A DNA stretch of 10,058 nucleotides from the NCBI GenBank assembly GCA_946478645.1, contig CAMLCW010000184.1, forward strand, positions 1 to 10,058, given 5' to 3'. The position numbers and the translations under genes were made by a program. Of the stretch, positions 1 through 6,934 are shown in pieces. Positions within the stretch are counted from its first letter, which is position 1, and each line of letters starts with the position of its first letter. The notes beneath the pieces are model-generated. The model did no database searches. It saw only the letters and a program-made list of their open reading frames with translations, and was not told the DNA's origin. Source of the DNA: an uncultured Variovorax sp. (lineage in GTDB: Bacteria; Pseudomonadota; Gammaproteobacteria; Burkholderiales; Burkholderiaceae).

Positions 1-1220
<1,220 letters not shown>

Positions 1221-1227
1221 GTTCTTA

Positions 1228-1232
1228 CTCCT
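1228..1232 (-). promoter_or_regulatory. Shine-Dalgarno site of dnaK
   Basis: AGGAG on the minus strand, seven bases before the dnaK ATG. It is a strong site and settles the start codon. Confidence 0.85.
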
Positions 1233-1258
1233 GAAAGCCTAAAGATATGTTGTTATGA

Positions 1259-1286
1259 ACGTGTGGATAACCCGGTGCGATTCAAG
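1259..1286 (-). promoter_or_regulatory. Possible second sigma-32 promoter, before dnaK
   Basis: The minus strand between grpE and dnaK reads CTTGAAT (1280-1286), 13 bases, then CCACACGT (1259-1266). The sigma-32 consensus is CTTGAAA, 13-15 bases, CCCCATNT, so the -35 has one mismatch and the -10 two, with the same spacer length as the better promoter in front of grpE. It would start a transcript around position 1252, leaving a leader of about 30 bases that carries the dnaK SD. This is a weaker match and may not be active. It would let dnaK be induced separately from grpE. Confidence 0.4.
1262..1270 (-). promoter_or_regulatory. Perfect DnaA-box 9-mer
   Basis: TTATCCACA on the minus strand is an exact match to the high-affinity DnaA box consensus. 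It lies in the grpE-dnaK gap and overlaps the -10 part of the possible sigma-32 promoter. The match is seen directly; that DnaA binds here is inference from one isolated box. Confidence 0.4.
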
Positions 1287-1334
1287 GGATGCAGCGGGGA
1301 TTTCCTGTGGGGATCTTGTGGGGCGAAGCACCGT

Positions 1335-1907
1335 TCACTTCGGGGCGCTGACCGTGACCAGCGCCGGGCGCAGCACGCGCTCGTTGATGGTGTAGCCCTT
1401 CTGCAGCACGGTGACCACGGTGTTCGGCTCCTGCTCGGCCGGCACCACGGAGATGGCCTGGTGCTGGTGCGGGTCGAACTTGGCGCCCGGTTCGGGGGCC
1501 ACTTCGAGCACCTTGTTGCGCTCGAGCGCGGTCTTCAACTGGCGCAGCGTGGCTTCGGCACCTTCGCGCAGCTGTTCGGGGGTGGCGTCCTTCACGGCCA
1601 GGCCGGCTTCGAGGCTGTCGGTCACCGGCAGCAGGCTTTCGGCAAAGGCCTCGACCGCGAACTTGCGGGCCTTGCTGATCTCGTCCTCGGCACGGCGGCG
1701 CGCGTTCTGCACGTCGGCCTGGGCGCGCAGGTACTGGTCGGCCAGTTCGGCGTTCTTGGCCTGCAATGCGGCCAGTTCAGCCTGGACGGCGGCCAGCGCA
1801 TTCTGTGCGTCGTTCTCGTTGGCTGCCTGCGCGGCCTCCAGTTCTTCGGGGCTCGGCTCGCCTTGCAGCATCTGGGAATTCTGTTCAGGTTGTTGCGGAT
1901 CGGACAT
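1335..1907 (-). CDS. grpE: Nucleotide exchange factor GrpE
   Basis: GrpE releases ADP from DnaK and so resets the Hsp70 cycle; it acts in the cytoplasm as a homodimer. The 190-residue product has the expected layout: a polar N-terminus (1-20), a long Ala/Gln/Glu-rich helix that forms the dimer coiled coil (about 21-75), a helical bundle region (about 80-130), and the C-terminal beta domain that contacts DnaK (about 133-190) with the family motifs FDPHQHQAI (144-152) and [14 protein letters not shown] (171-184). The length is typical. The ATG at 1907 has only a weak SD upstream, but the N-terminal sequence and the heat-shock promoter about 50 bases upstream support it. It is the first gene of the grpE-dnaK unit. 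Confidence 0.96.
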   Translation of the reverse strand: MSDPQQPEQNSQMLQGEPSPEELEAAQAANENDAQNALAAVQAELAALQAKNAELADQYLRAQADVQNARRRAEDEISKARKFAVEAFAESLLPVTDSLEAGLAVKDATPEQLREGAEATLRQLKTALERNKVLEVAPEPGAKFDPHQHQAISVVPAEQEPNTVVTVLQKGYTINERVLRPALVTVSAPK

Positions 1908-1945
1908 TTTTCAAAGAACCAGCTCGGGGCCGGGAAACAAACGAT

Positions 1946-1967
1946 AGCCAGCCACTTGGGGCTGGCT
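1946..1967. repeat. Inverted repeat across the grpE promoter -10
   Basis: A perfect 8-bp inverted repeat, AGCCAGCC / GGCTGGCT, with a 6-base loop (1954-1959). One arm ends inside the -10 element of the grpE sigma-32 promoter and the other lies at the expected transcription start. It could be an operator or an RNA hairpin at the 5' end of the message. It does not match CIRCE or HspR operators. Confidence 0.5.
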
Positions 1968-1981
1968 TCTGGCATTTCAAG
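1954..1981 (-). promoter_or_regulatory. Sigma-32 heat-shock promoter of grpE-dnaK
   Basis: The minus strand carries CTTGAAA (1975-1981), a 13-base spacer, and CCCCAAGT (1954-1961). This equals the sigma-32 (RpoH) -35 consensus and closely matches the -10 consensus CCCCATNT, with correct spacing. Transcription would begin near 1947, about 40 bases before the grpE ATG. The position in front of grpE-dnaK is where a heat-shock promoter is expected in proteobacteria. Confidence 0.75.
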
Positions 1982-1982
1982 C

Positions 1983-2008
1983 AAAAAAATGCGGCCCCGG
2001 CGGGCCGC
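1983..2008 (-). terminator. Rho-independent terminator after the FKBP gene
   Basis: On the minus strand a 7-bp G+C stem (GCGGCCC / GGGCCGC, loop of 4, positions 1991-2008) is followed by A and seven T (1983-1989). It lies 40 bases past the stop of the FKBP gene and ends one base before the -35 of the grpE promoter, so it separates the two transcripts. Confidence 0.8.
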
Positions 2009-2019
2009 TGCGAGCGCGT

Positions 2020-2043
2020 TGCTCGCCCCCTGAGGGGCGAGCA
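2020..2043. repeat. 10-bp inverted repeat next to the terminator
   Basis: TGCTCGCCCC / GGGGCGAGCA with a 4-base loop (2030-2033) forms a perfect stem just after the FKBP stop codon. It stands back to back with the terminator hairpin at 1991-2008. The paired arrangement resembles a hairpin block I remember as frequent between genes in Comamonadaceae; that link is from memory. It may protect the 3' end of the message. Confidence 0.6.
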
Positions 2044-2047
2044 GCGA

Positions 2048-2398
2048 TCAATGGGCGTCGAGGAGCTCGACGTCGAACTTCAGGGTCGCGTTCGGCGGGA
2101 TCACGCCGCCGGCGCCGCGTGCGCCGTAGCCGAGCGATGCGGGGATGATCAGCGTGCGCTTGCCGCCGATCTTCATGCCGGCGACGCCTTCGTCCCAGCC
2201 CTTGATGACCTGGCCCGCGCCCAGCGAGAACGCGAACGGGTCGTTGCGGTCGCGGCTCGAGTCGAACTTGGCGCCCTGCACGCCATCGTTGTAGAGCCAG
2301 CCGGTGTAGTGCACGTGCACGTGCTGGCCGGCCTTGGCTTCGGCGCCGTCGCCCACGGTGGTGTCTTCGTATTGCAGGCCGGAGGGAGTGGTAGGCAT
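2048..2398 (-). CDS. FKBP-type peptidyl-prolyl cis-trans isomerase
   Basis: A small single-domain FK506-binding-type isomerase of 116 residues, which speeds cis-trans isomerisation of X-Pro bonds during folding. It begins MPTTPSGLQYEDTTVGDG and contains the family core: VHVHYTGWL (YTGWL is the classic strand), KFDSSRDR, PFAFSLGAGQVIKGWDEGVAGMKIGGKR, LIIPASLGYG and IPPNATLKFDVELL. No signal peptide or lipobox is visible, so it is predicted cytoplasmic. The start is the ATG at 2398, eight bases after AAGGAG; an in-frame TTG at 2419 would add seven residues and lacks an SD. It sits upstream of grpE-dnaK but has its own terminator. A folding role beside chaperones is fitting, although co-regulation is not shown. 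Confidence 0.95.
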   Translation of the reverse strand: MPTTPSGLQYEDTTVGDGAEAKAGQHVHVHYTGWLYNDGVQGAKFDSSRDRNDPFAFSLGAGQVIKGWDEGVAGMKIGGKRTLIIPASLGYGARGAGGVIPPNATLKFDVELLDAH

Positions 2399-2406
2399 GT
2401 CGAACG

Positions 2407-2412
2407 CTCCTT
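2407..2412 (-). promoter_or_regulatory. Shine-Dalgarno site of the FKBP gene
   Basis: AAGGAG on the minus strand, eight bases before the ATG at 2398. It lies inside the longer TTG-started frame and therefore favours the shorter protein. Confidence 0.75.
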
Positions 2413-2443
2413 GCGTCAAATGAGTGGAATGGATAAGCGGAGA

Positions 2444-2474
2444 CCGGAGGCGGGGAGTTTACCGACGCCTCCGG
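2444..2474. repeat. Inverted repeat between the regulator and FKBP genes
   Basis: A 9-bp perfect inverted repeat, CCGGAGGCG / CGCCTCCGG, with a 13-base loop, lies about 20 bases past the stop of the HxlR-like gene. No T-run follows on either strand, so it is not a standard terminator. It could be a message-stabilising hairpin or a Rho-assisted stop. Confidence 0.5.
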
Positions 2475-2492
2475 AGGTGCCTGCGCGAGCGC

Positions 2493-2963
2493 TCAATCAG
2501 CCTTGTCGCCGGGCGGGCCGGGCGGGCCGGGCGGGGCGGGCGGGGCGGGCGTATCGGTCGATGCGGCGGGAGCGGAAGACGGTGTGGAAGGCGCGGGCAA
2601 GGCGGCCGCAGGCGTGGCCTCCGCGTCCGGCGCGGCGGCGGCCGGTGCCGGTGCGGCCTGCTTCTTGACCTGTCCGAGCTGCCATTTGCCGGCGAAGGCC
2701 TGCAGGTCGGACAGCCGCTTGAGCAGGTCCTGCCCGCTCAGGGTGAGGCTGTAGCCGTCGCCGCCATGGCTCACGAGGCCGGCTTCGCGCAGTTCCTTGA
2801 TGCGGGTGTTGAGCGTGTTCGGCGTGATGCCGCCGACGCTGTCCTGCAGCAGCCGGAAGGTCTGGGCATGGCCGTCGCGCAGCGCCCAGAGCACACGCAG
2901 TGCGTACCGTGCCTCGAGCAGCGCGAGCAGCTGGTTGACGGCTGCGTTTTCCTTGTTACTCAT
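2493..2963 (-). CDS. HxlR-like winged-helix regulator with Pro/Ala-rich tail
   Basis: A 156-residue DNA-binding protein, probably a transcription regulator. Residues 8-95 form a winged-helix domain in the HxlR style: LLEARYALRVLWALRDG (16-31), a recognition region TPNTLNTRIKELREAGLV (47-64) and a wing HGGDGYSLTLSG (66-77). The cysteine often found near the N-terminus of HxlR sensors is absent. From about residue 102 on, the sequence is low complexity (Ala, Pro, Gly, Ser, Thr), ending in APP/GPP triplets and an acidic tip. The third of three clustered ATGs (2963) is chosen because GAGGAG lies nine bases before it; the two ATGs nearer the SD are too close, and a TTG further upstream has no support. 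The target genes cannot be told from the sequence. Confidence 0.8.
   Translation of the reverse strand: MSNKENAAVNQLLALLEARYALRVLWALRDGHAQTFRLLQDSVGGITPNTLNTRIKELREAGLVSHGGDGYSLTLSGQDLLKRLSDLQAFAGKWQLGQVKKQAAPAPAAAAPDAEATPAAALPAPSTPSSAPAASTDTPAPPAPPGPPGPPGDKAD
2511..2550. repeat. 9-bp G/C tandem repeat in the regulator's 3' end
   Basis: About four and a half copies of a 9-base unit of the type GGGCGGGCC / GGGCGGGGC on the plus strand. On the coding strand each unit is one Gly-Pro-Pro or Ala-Pro-Pro triplet. The plus strand has nine runs of three or more G separated by one or two C, so it can in principle form G-quadruplexes in the template strand of the gene. Copy number is likely to vary between strains. 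Confidence 0.85.
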
Positions 2964-2972
2964 CGTCATCAT

Positions 2973-2978
2973 CTCCTC
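2973..2978 (-). promoter_or_regulatory. Shine-Dalgarno site of the HxlR-like gene
   Basis: GAGGAG on the minus strand directly abuts the first of three ATGs (2972, 2969, 2963). Only the ATG at 2963 has usable spacing (nine bases), so this site sets the start. Confidence 0.65.
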
Positions 2979-3027
2979 GGGGCTGGACGGCCATCGGCCC
3001 GCGCGACTATAGCGCAAGGATCACGAT

Positions 3028-3044
3028 GCTACTAGTTTTATAGC
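3028..3044. repeat. AT-rich imperfect palindrome, possible Comamonadaceae intergenic repeat
   Basis: GCTACTAGTTTTATAGC is an imperfect palindrome (GCTA...TAGC ends) standing out as A+T-rich in the 119-base gap between psd and the regulator gene. Very similar short elements (GCTA, T/A-rich core, TAGC) are, from memory, scattered between genes in Comamonadaceae. Its function is unknown. I see no convincing -35/-10 pair for the regulator gene in this gap. Confidence 0.4.
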
Positions 3045-3082
3045 TGCGGCTGCATGCTGGACGCGGCCCCACAGAGGAAGCT

Positions 3083-3934
3083 TCACATGCTGGCGAAGTT
3101 GGCCATGGCCTCGCCGAGGCGCACCGCGCGCGTTGGCGCCCAGTCGGGGTTGAAGGCCAGCGGCGGCGCGGGGAACAGCATCACGACGGTGGAACCGAGC
3201 AGGAAGCGCCCCATCTCGTCGCCCTTGTTCAACACGACCTGCTGGTCGGTGTAGTGCCACTCGCGCAGTTCACCGCCGCGCGGCGGGTTGACCACGCCAT
3301 GCCACACGGTCGCCATGCTGCCGACGATGGTCGCGCCCACCAGCACCAGCACGAAGGGGCCGTGCGCCGATTCGAAGACGCAGACCACGCGCTCGTTGCG
3401 TGCGAACAGCCCCGGCACGCCGCGCGCCGTCACCGGGTTGACGGAGAACAGGTCGCCGGGCACGTGGATCATGCGCAGCAGCCGGCCGTCGCAGGGCATG
3501 TGGATGCGGTGGTAGTCGCGCGGGCTCAGGTAGACCGTGGCGAAGCTGCCGTGCGCAAAGCGCGCGGCGAGTGCCGCGTCGCCACCGACCAGCGCGGTGG
3601 TGGTGTAGTTGTGGCCCTTGGCCTGGAAGATCTGGTCGCCTTCGATGGTGCCGAACTGGCTGATCGCGCCATCGACCGGGCAGACCAGGTCGGCCTCGGC
3701 GAGCGGCCGTGCGCCGGGCTTGAGTGCGCGCGTGAAGAACTGGTTGAAGCTCTTGTAGTGCGTGATGTCCGATTCGAGCGCTTCGTCCATGTTCACGCCG
3801 TACTTGGCCACGAAGCGCCGGATGATCCAGGTGGTGACGGCACCGCGCTCCTTGCCCGCGACCCAGCCGGCGAAGTTGGTCAGGGCCTGCTTGGGGAACA
3901 GGTATTGCGGAAGGACGGCGGAGCGGTCTGACAC
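3083..3934 (-). CDS. psd: Phosphatidylserine decarboxylase
   Basis: Psd makes phosphatidylethanolamine from phosphatidylserine at the inner membrane. The 283-residue proenzyme has all the key parts: PVDG with Asp88, YHRIHMP (141-147) with the catalytic His, and LGST (246-249), where self-cleavage before Ser248 creates the pyruvoyl cofactor and splits the chain into a large beta and a short alpha subunit. These correspond to the Asp/His/Ser triad of E. coli Psd (Asp90, His147, Ser254). The start is a GTG (MSDRSAVLPQYLFPKQ), matching the usual N-terminus of relatives; the SD before it is weak. It lies 100 bases after the Bug gene and 119 bases before the regulator gene, so it is probably its own unit. 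Confidence 0.96.
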   Translation of the reverse strand: MSDRSAVLPQYLFPKQALTNFAGWVAGKERGAVTTWIIRRFVAKYGVNMDEALESDITHYKSFNQFFTRALKPGARPLAEADLVCPVDGAISQFGTIEGDQIFQAKGHNYTTTALVGGDAALAARFAHGSFATVYLSPRDYHRIHMPCDGRLLRMIHVPGDLFSVNPVTARGVPGLFARNERVVCVFESAHGPFVLVLVGATIVGSMATVWHGVVNPPRGGELREWHYTDQQVVLNKGDEMGRFLLGSTVVMLFPAPPLAFNPDWAPTRAVRLGEAMANFASM

Positions 3935-3970
3935 GTGTGGAAGGCCTGGAATTCGGATCGGACCGGCATT

Positions 3971-4024
3971 CTATAAAGCGGCCCGCGGCGCCCGCGTAGG
4001 CGCTTCCCCTGCCTTGCGGGCCGC
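3971..4024 (-). terminator. Probable terminator of the aldarate operon
   Basis: Ten bases past the stop of the Bug gene the minus strand has a 9-bp perfect stem (GCGGCCCGC / GCGGGCCGC, 3978-3986 and 4016-4024) around a 29-base loop that holds a smaller stem (GCGCC / GGCGC, 3988-4003). The short T-rich stretch TTTATAG follows. The long loop and short T-run make it a weak Rho-independent terminator, but it is placed well to separate the catabolic operon from psd. Confidence 0.5.
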
Positions 4025-4034
4025 GCCGACGCGA

Positions 4035-5024
4035 TCAGTCCGCCTTGATACCCGCCGCCTTGATCACTTGCGCCCATTTTTCGACCTCGGCCTTCTGGAA
4101 CGCCGCGATCCTGGCCGTGTCCAGGTCGGCGGGCTGCATGCCGAATCCCTTGAGCTTGTCCTGCATCTCGGGCGTGGCGAGGATCTTGCGGATCTCGGTG
4201 TGCAGCCGGTCGACCACGGGCGCCGGCGTGCCGGCGGGCACGAAGATGGCCTGCCACGACAGCACTTCGAAGTCCTGCAGGCCCGCAATGCCCGATTCGG
4301 CGACCGTGGGCACGTCGGGCATCGAGGCCAGCCGCTTGGCCGAACTCACGGCGATCGCGCGCAGCTTGCCGCTCTGGATGTGCGGGCCGGCCACCACCGT
4401 GGTGTCGAACATCATGTCGACCTGGCCGCCGATCACGTCCTGGATCGCGGGGCCGCTGCCTTTGTAGGGAATGTGCGTGAACTTCACGCCCGACTTGAAG
4501 GCCAGCAGTTCCAGCGCCAGGTGCTGCGACGTGCCGGTGCCGGCCGAGGCCGACGACAGGCCGCCCGCCTTGGCCTTGCTGGCTTCGAGCACGTCCTTCA
4601 GCGTCTTGTAGGGGCTCGCCTGGTTCACCACCAGCACCACCGGGTTGGTGCCGATCAGCGTCACGGGCGCGAACGATTTCTGCGGGTCGTAGCCGAGCTT
4701 GGGATACAGGCTGACGTTGATCGCGTGCGAGCTGATCGTGCCGCCCACCACCGTGTAGCCGTCTGGCGCGGCGCGCGCGCCGATCTCCGAGCCCACGCTG
4801 CCGCCGGCACCGCCCTTGTTGTCGATGATCACGTTGGTGCCCAGCGCGGGGCCGAGCTTCTGCGCGATCAGGCGCGCCAGCACGTCGGTCGTGCCGCCCG
4901 CGGGAAAGGGCACCAGGTAGGTGATGGCCTTGGCCGTGGGCCAGTTGCCCTGCGCCAGCGCAGGAAGCCCGAGGGCGGCGACCGAGGAAGCGAGGGCGGT
5001 CCGGATCAGTGTGCGGCGTTGCAT
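4035..5024 (-). CDS. Bug-family tripartite tricarboxylate transporter receptor
   Basis: A periplasmic solute-binding protein of the Bug (TctC-like) family, which captures carboxylated compounds for TctAB-type transporters. The 329-residue product starts with a signal peptide (MQRRTLIRTALASSVAALGLPALA, likely cut after Ala24); the twin Arg with TLI resembles a Tat motif, but a Sec signal is equally possible. Family motifs follow: YLVPFPAGGTTDVLAR (36-51), IIDNKGGAGGSVGSE (66-80), APDGYT (86-91), HIPYKGSGPAIQDVIGGQVDMMFD (184-207) and MPDVPTVAESG (235-245). The ATG is set by AAAGGAG seven bases upstream. It is the last gene of the operon, 40 bases after the exported lactonase. No permease (TctA/TctB) genes are present in the window. 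Ligand by context: a uronic or aldaric acid, or its lactone; this is inference. Confidence 0.93.
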   Translation of the reverse strand: MQRRTLIRTALASSVAALGLPALAQGNWPTAKAITYLVPFPAGGTTDVLARLIAQKLGPALGTNVIIDNKGGAGGSVGSEIGARAAPDGYTVVGGTISSHAINVSLYPKLGYDPQKSFAPVTLIGTNPVVLVVNQASPYKTLKDVLEASKAKAGGLSSASAGTGTSQHLALELLAFKSGVKFTHIPYKGSGPAIQDVIGGQVDMMFDTTVVAGPHIQSGKLRAIAVSSAKRLASMPDVPTVAESGIAGLQDFEVLSWQAIFVPAGTPAPVVDRLHTEIRKILATPEMQDKLKGFGMQPADLDTARIAAFQKAEVEKWAQVIKAAGIKAD

Positions 5025-5064
5025 GAGCTATCTCCTTTGAATGAGTGGTGGCGGGCTCTGGTCG

Positions 5065-6138
5065 TCACGGCATGTCGACGATTTCGATCCAGTTCGGGTT
5101 CTTGCCGACGGCCGTGCGCGCGGGTTGGCCCAGCGCGCCGGTGGCGGGATCGATGGCGTACAGCGCGACGGCGTGCGATTCCTGCCCGGCCGCGATCAGC
5201 CAGCGCCCGCTGGGGTCGATCGCGAAGCCGCGCGGCTGCTTCTCGGTCGGCGTGTGGCCGATCGGCTGCAATTGCCCGGTCGCCGGATCGACTTTGAAGG
5301 CCGCGAGCGTGCTCGACGTGCGTTCCGAGGCGTACAGGAAGCGCCCGTCGGGCGTCAGGTGCAGGTCGGCCGCCCAGGGCTTGCCGCTGAAGCCGGGAGG
5401 CAGTGCGCTGATGCTCTGCTTCAGCGCGAGCGTGCCGCGCGCGGCGTCCCATGCATACACATTCAGCGCGGCGTCGAGCTCGCCCAGCAGGTAGACATGG
5501 CGCTGCGGCGTGTCCCACACGAAGTGCCGCGGGCCCGACTTCGCTGCGGCCGGCGTGAGCGGCGGATCGTTCGGCGACAGCAGGCCGCGCTCGGCATCGA
5601 AGCGCCAGCTCGAGACGTTGTCGCCGCCGAGGCTGGTCGCGAGCACGAAGCGGTTGGCCGCATCGGCGTGGACCGCATGTGCGTTGGGGCCCGTGGGCAC
5701 CAGCTGCTGGATCGCGCCCGCAGCCCCGTCCTTGCCGATGGCGTTGACCGAGATCTTGCCGCCCTGGTAGGAGGCCGCGAACAGCCACTTGCCACTCGCG
5801 TCGAGGCCGATGTTCGCCATGCTGTCGGCCAGCGGCGCCTCGCCGAGCTTCGCGAGCCTGCCGCTGGCCGCGTCGATCGAAAGCGACACCACGCGAAACG
5901 GCTGCGAGCGCAACGCGGCGTGCAGCACGCGCTTGTCGCGGCTCACCGCCATCGGCATCACGGTGCCGCCGACCGGAAACGTCTGCACGGGCTTGAGCTG
6001 CCCTTTGCCGCGGTCGAGCTCGAGCACCGTAATCTCCTGGCTGTCGGCGTTCGACACGTAGACCCAGGTGGCCGCACCCGCATGGCTGGCAGCCAGCGCC
6101 AGCAGCAGGGCGCCAAGGCGTGCGCTTGTATTTTTCAT
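5065..6138 (-). CDS. Exported Pgl/YbhE-type propeller lactonase
   Basis: A 357-residue lactonase of the seven-bladed beta-propeller family that includes E. coli 6-phosphogluconolactonase Pgl (YbhE). A signal peptide is clear (MKNTSARLGALLLALAASHAGA, then ATWVYVSN), so it should be periplasmic, unlike Pgl. Family motifs: [13 protein letters not shown] (147-159), SGPRHFVWD (201-209), WAADLHLTPDGRFLYASERTSSTLAAF (255-281) and [22 protein letters not shown] (301-322). It lies eight bases after the dehydrogenase gene, whose stop may couple translation; the SD is weak. A longer frame reaching 6243 runs inside the upstream gene and lacks the signal peptide at its start, so it is rejected. A free sugar or aldaric-acid lactone is more likely as substrate than a phosphorylated one, since the enzyme is exported; this is inference. 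A close paralogue lies at 8518-9540. Confidence 0.88.
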   Translation of the reverse strand: MKNTSARLGALLLALAASHAGAATWVYVSNADSQEITVLELDRGKGQLKPVQTFPVGGTVMPMAVSRDKRVLHAALRSQPFRVVSLSIDAASGRLAKLGEAPLADSMANIGLDASGKWLFAASYQGGKISVNAIGKDGAAGAIQQLVPTGPNAHAVHADAANRFVLATSLGGDNVSSWRFDAERGLLSPNDPPLTPAAAKSGPRHFVWDTPQRHVYLLGELDAALNVYAWDAARGTLALKQSISALPPGFSGKPWAADLHLTPDGRFLYASERTSSTLAAFKVDPATGQLQPIGHTPTEKQPRGFAIDPSGRWLIAAGQESHAVALYAIDPATGALGQPARTAVGKNPNWIEIVDMP

Positions 6139-6146
6139 GGCCCGGT

Positions 6147-6908
6147 TCAGGGCATGTACTGGCCGCCGTTCACCTCGATCACCTGCCCGGTCACGTAGCC
6201 CGAGAGCTGTTCCGACGCAAGAAAGAGGAAGGCGCCCACGCATTCGTCGGGCATGCCGATGCGGCCCATCGGAATGCTCGCGCGGAACGACTCGAGCACG
6301 GCGGGCGTCGAGAAACGGTCCTGAAACGGCGTCTGGATCACGCCGGGCGCCACCGCGTTGACGCGGATCCTGTCGCCCACGAGTTCCCGGGCCAATCCGT
6401 GCGTGGCCGTGCTCACGAAGCCCTTGGCGCCCGCGTACAGATAGGCGCCGGGGCCGCCGCCGGTGCGCGCCGCGACCGAGGTCACATTGATGATGTTGCC
6501 GCCGCCCTGGGTGCGCATCATCGGCACCACCTCGCGCGAGAACGCGAGCACCGAGCGCGCATTGATGTGCATCACCTCGTCGAACAGCGCATCGTCGAAC
6601 TCGGCGATCGGCACGCGCTTGACCAGGCTGCCCGCGTTGTTCACCAGCACGTCGATGCGTCCGAGCCGGGCCGCCGCCTGCTGCGCGCAGCCGCGGATTG
6701 CCGCCGTGTCGCGCACGTCGGCTTGCAGCGCGAAGGCATCGCCACCGGCCTTCCGGATGGTCTCGACCACCTGGTTCGCGGCGTCGGCCGAGCTGTTGTA
6801 GTGCACCGCCACGCGCATGCCGCGCGCCGCGAAGGCGACGGCCACCGCGGCGCCGATGCCGGTGCTCGCGCCGGTCACGAGCGCGGTCTTGCCTTTGAGG
6901 TCTTCCAT
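6147..6908 (-). CDS. Classical short-chain dehydrogenase/reductase (FabG-like)
   Basis: A 253-residue NAD(P)-dependent oxidoreductase of the classical SDR family. Visible motifs: cofactor loop TGASTGIG (12-19), ADV (63-65), NNAG (90-93), catalytic Ser144, Tyr158 and Lys162 (YAGAK), and the C-terminal GQVIEVNGGQYMP. The ATG at 6908 has AAAGGA seven bases upstream; the frame runs open for far longer upstream through garD, but that is codon-bias noise. It lies 26 bases after garD and 8 bases before the exported lactonase, so it belongs to the operon. Its substrate cannot be read from the sequence. A sugar acid, a keto-deoxy acid or a uronate are the options the context offers. It does not look like the known uronate dehydrogenases, which belong to the extended SDR type. 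Confidence 0.9.
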   Translation of the reverse strand: MEDLKGKTALVTGASTGIGAAVAVAFAARGMRVAVHYNSSADAANQVVETIRKAGGDAFALQADVRDTAAIRGCAQQAAARLGRIDVLVNNAGSLVKRVPIAEFDDALFDEVMHINARSVLAFSREVVPMMRTQGGGNIINVTSVAARTGGGPGAYLYAGAKGFVSTATHGLARELVGDRIRVNAVAPGVIQTPFQDRFSTPAVLESFRASIPMGRIGMPDECVGAFLFLASEQLSGYVTGQVIEVNGGQYMP

Positions 6909-6934
6909 GGATGTTTCCTTTCGAGGTCGGGGAA

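Noticed and set aside
1946..1967. CIRCE/HrcA operator before grpE
   Set aside because: The arms (AGCCAGCC) do not resemble the CIRCE arms (TTAGCACTC) and the loop is 6 rather than 9 bases.
2444..2474. 9-bp hairpin after the HxlR-like gene as a Rho-independent terminator
   Set aside because: No T-run follows the stem on either strand; kept only as an inverted repeat.
3762..5297. 511-codon plus-strand frame across psd and the Bug gene
   Set aside because: Antisense shadow that crosses two real genes and their intergenic hairpin, with no domain and biased low-quality composition.
6139..6243. Longer start for the exported lactonase at 6243
   Set aside because: It would run inside the SDR gene and bury the signal peptide 35 residues from the N-terminus; the ATG at 6138 gives a proper signal peptide.
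6147..6908. SDR as uronate dehydrogenase (Udh)
   Set aside because: Udh is an extended-type SDR with a different N-terminal and active-site context; this protein is a classical FabG-like SDR.
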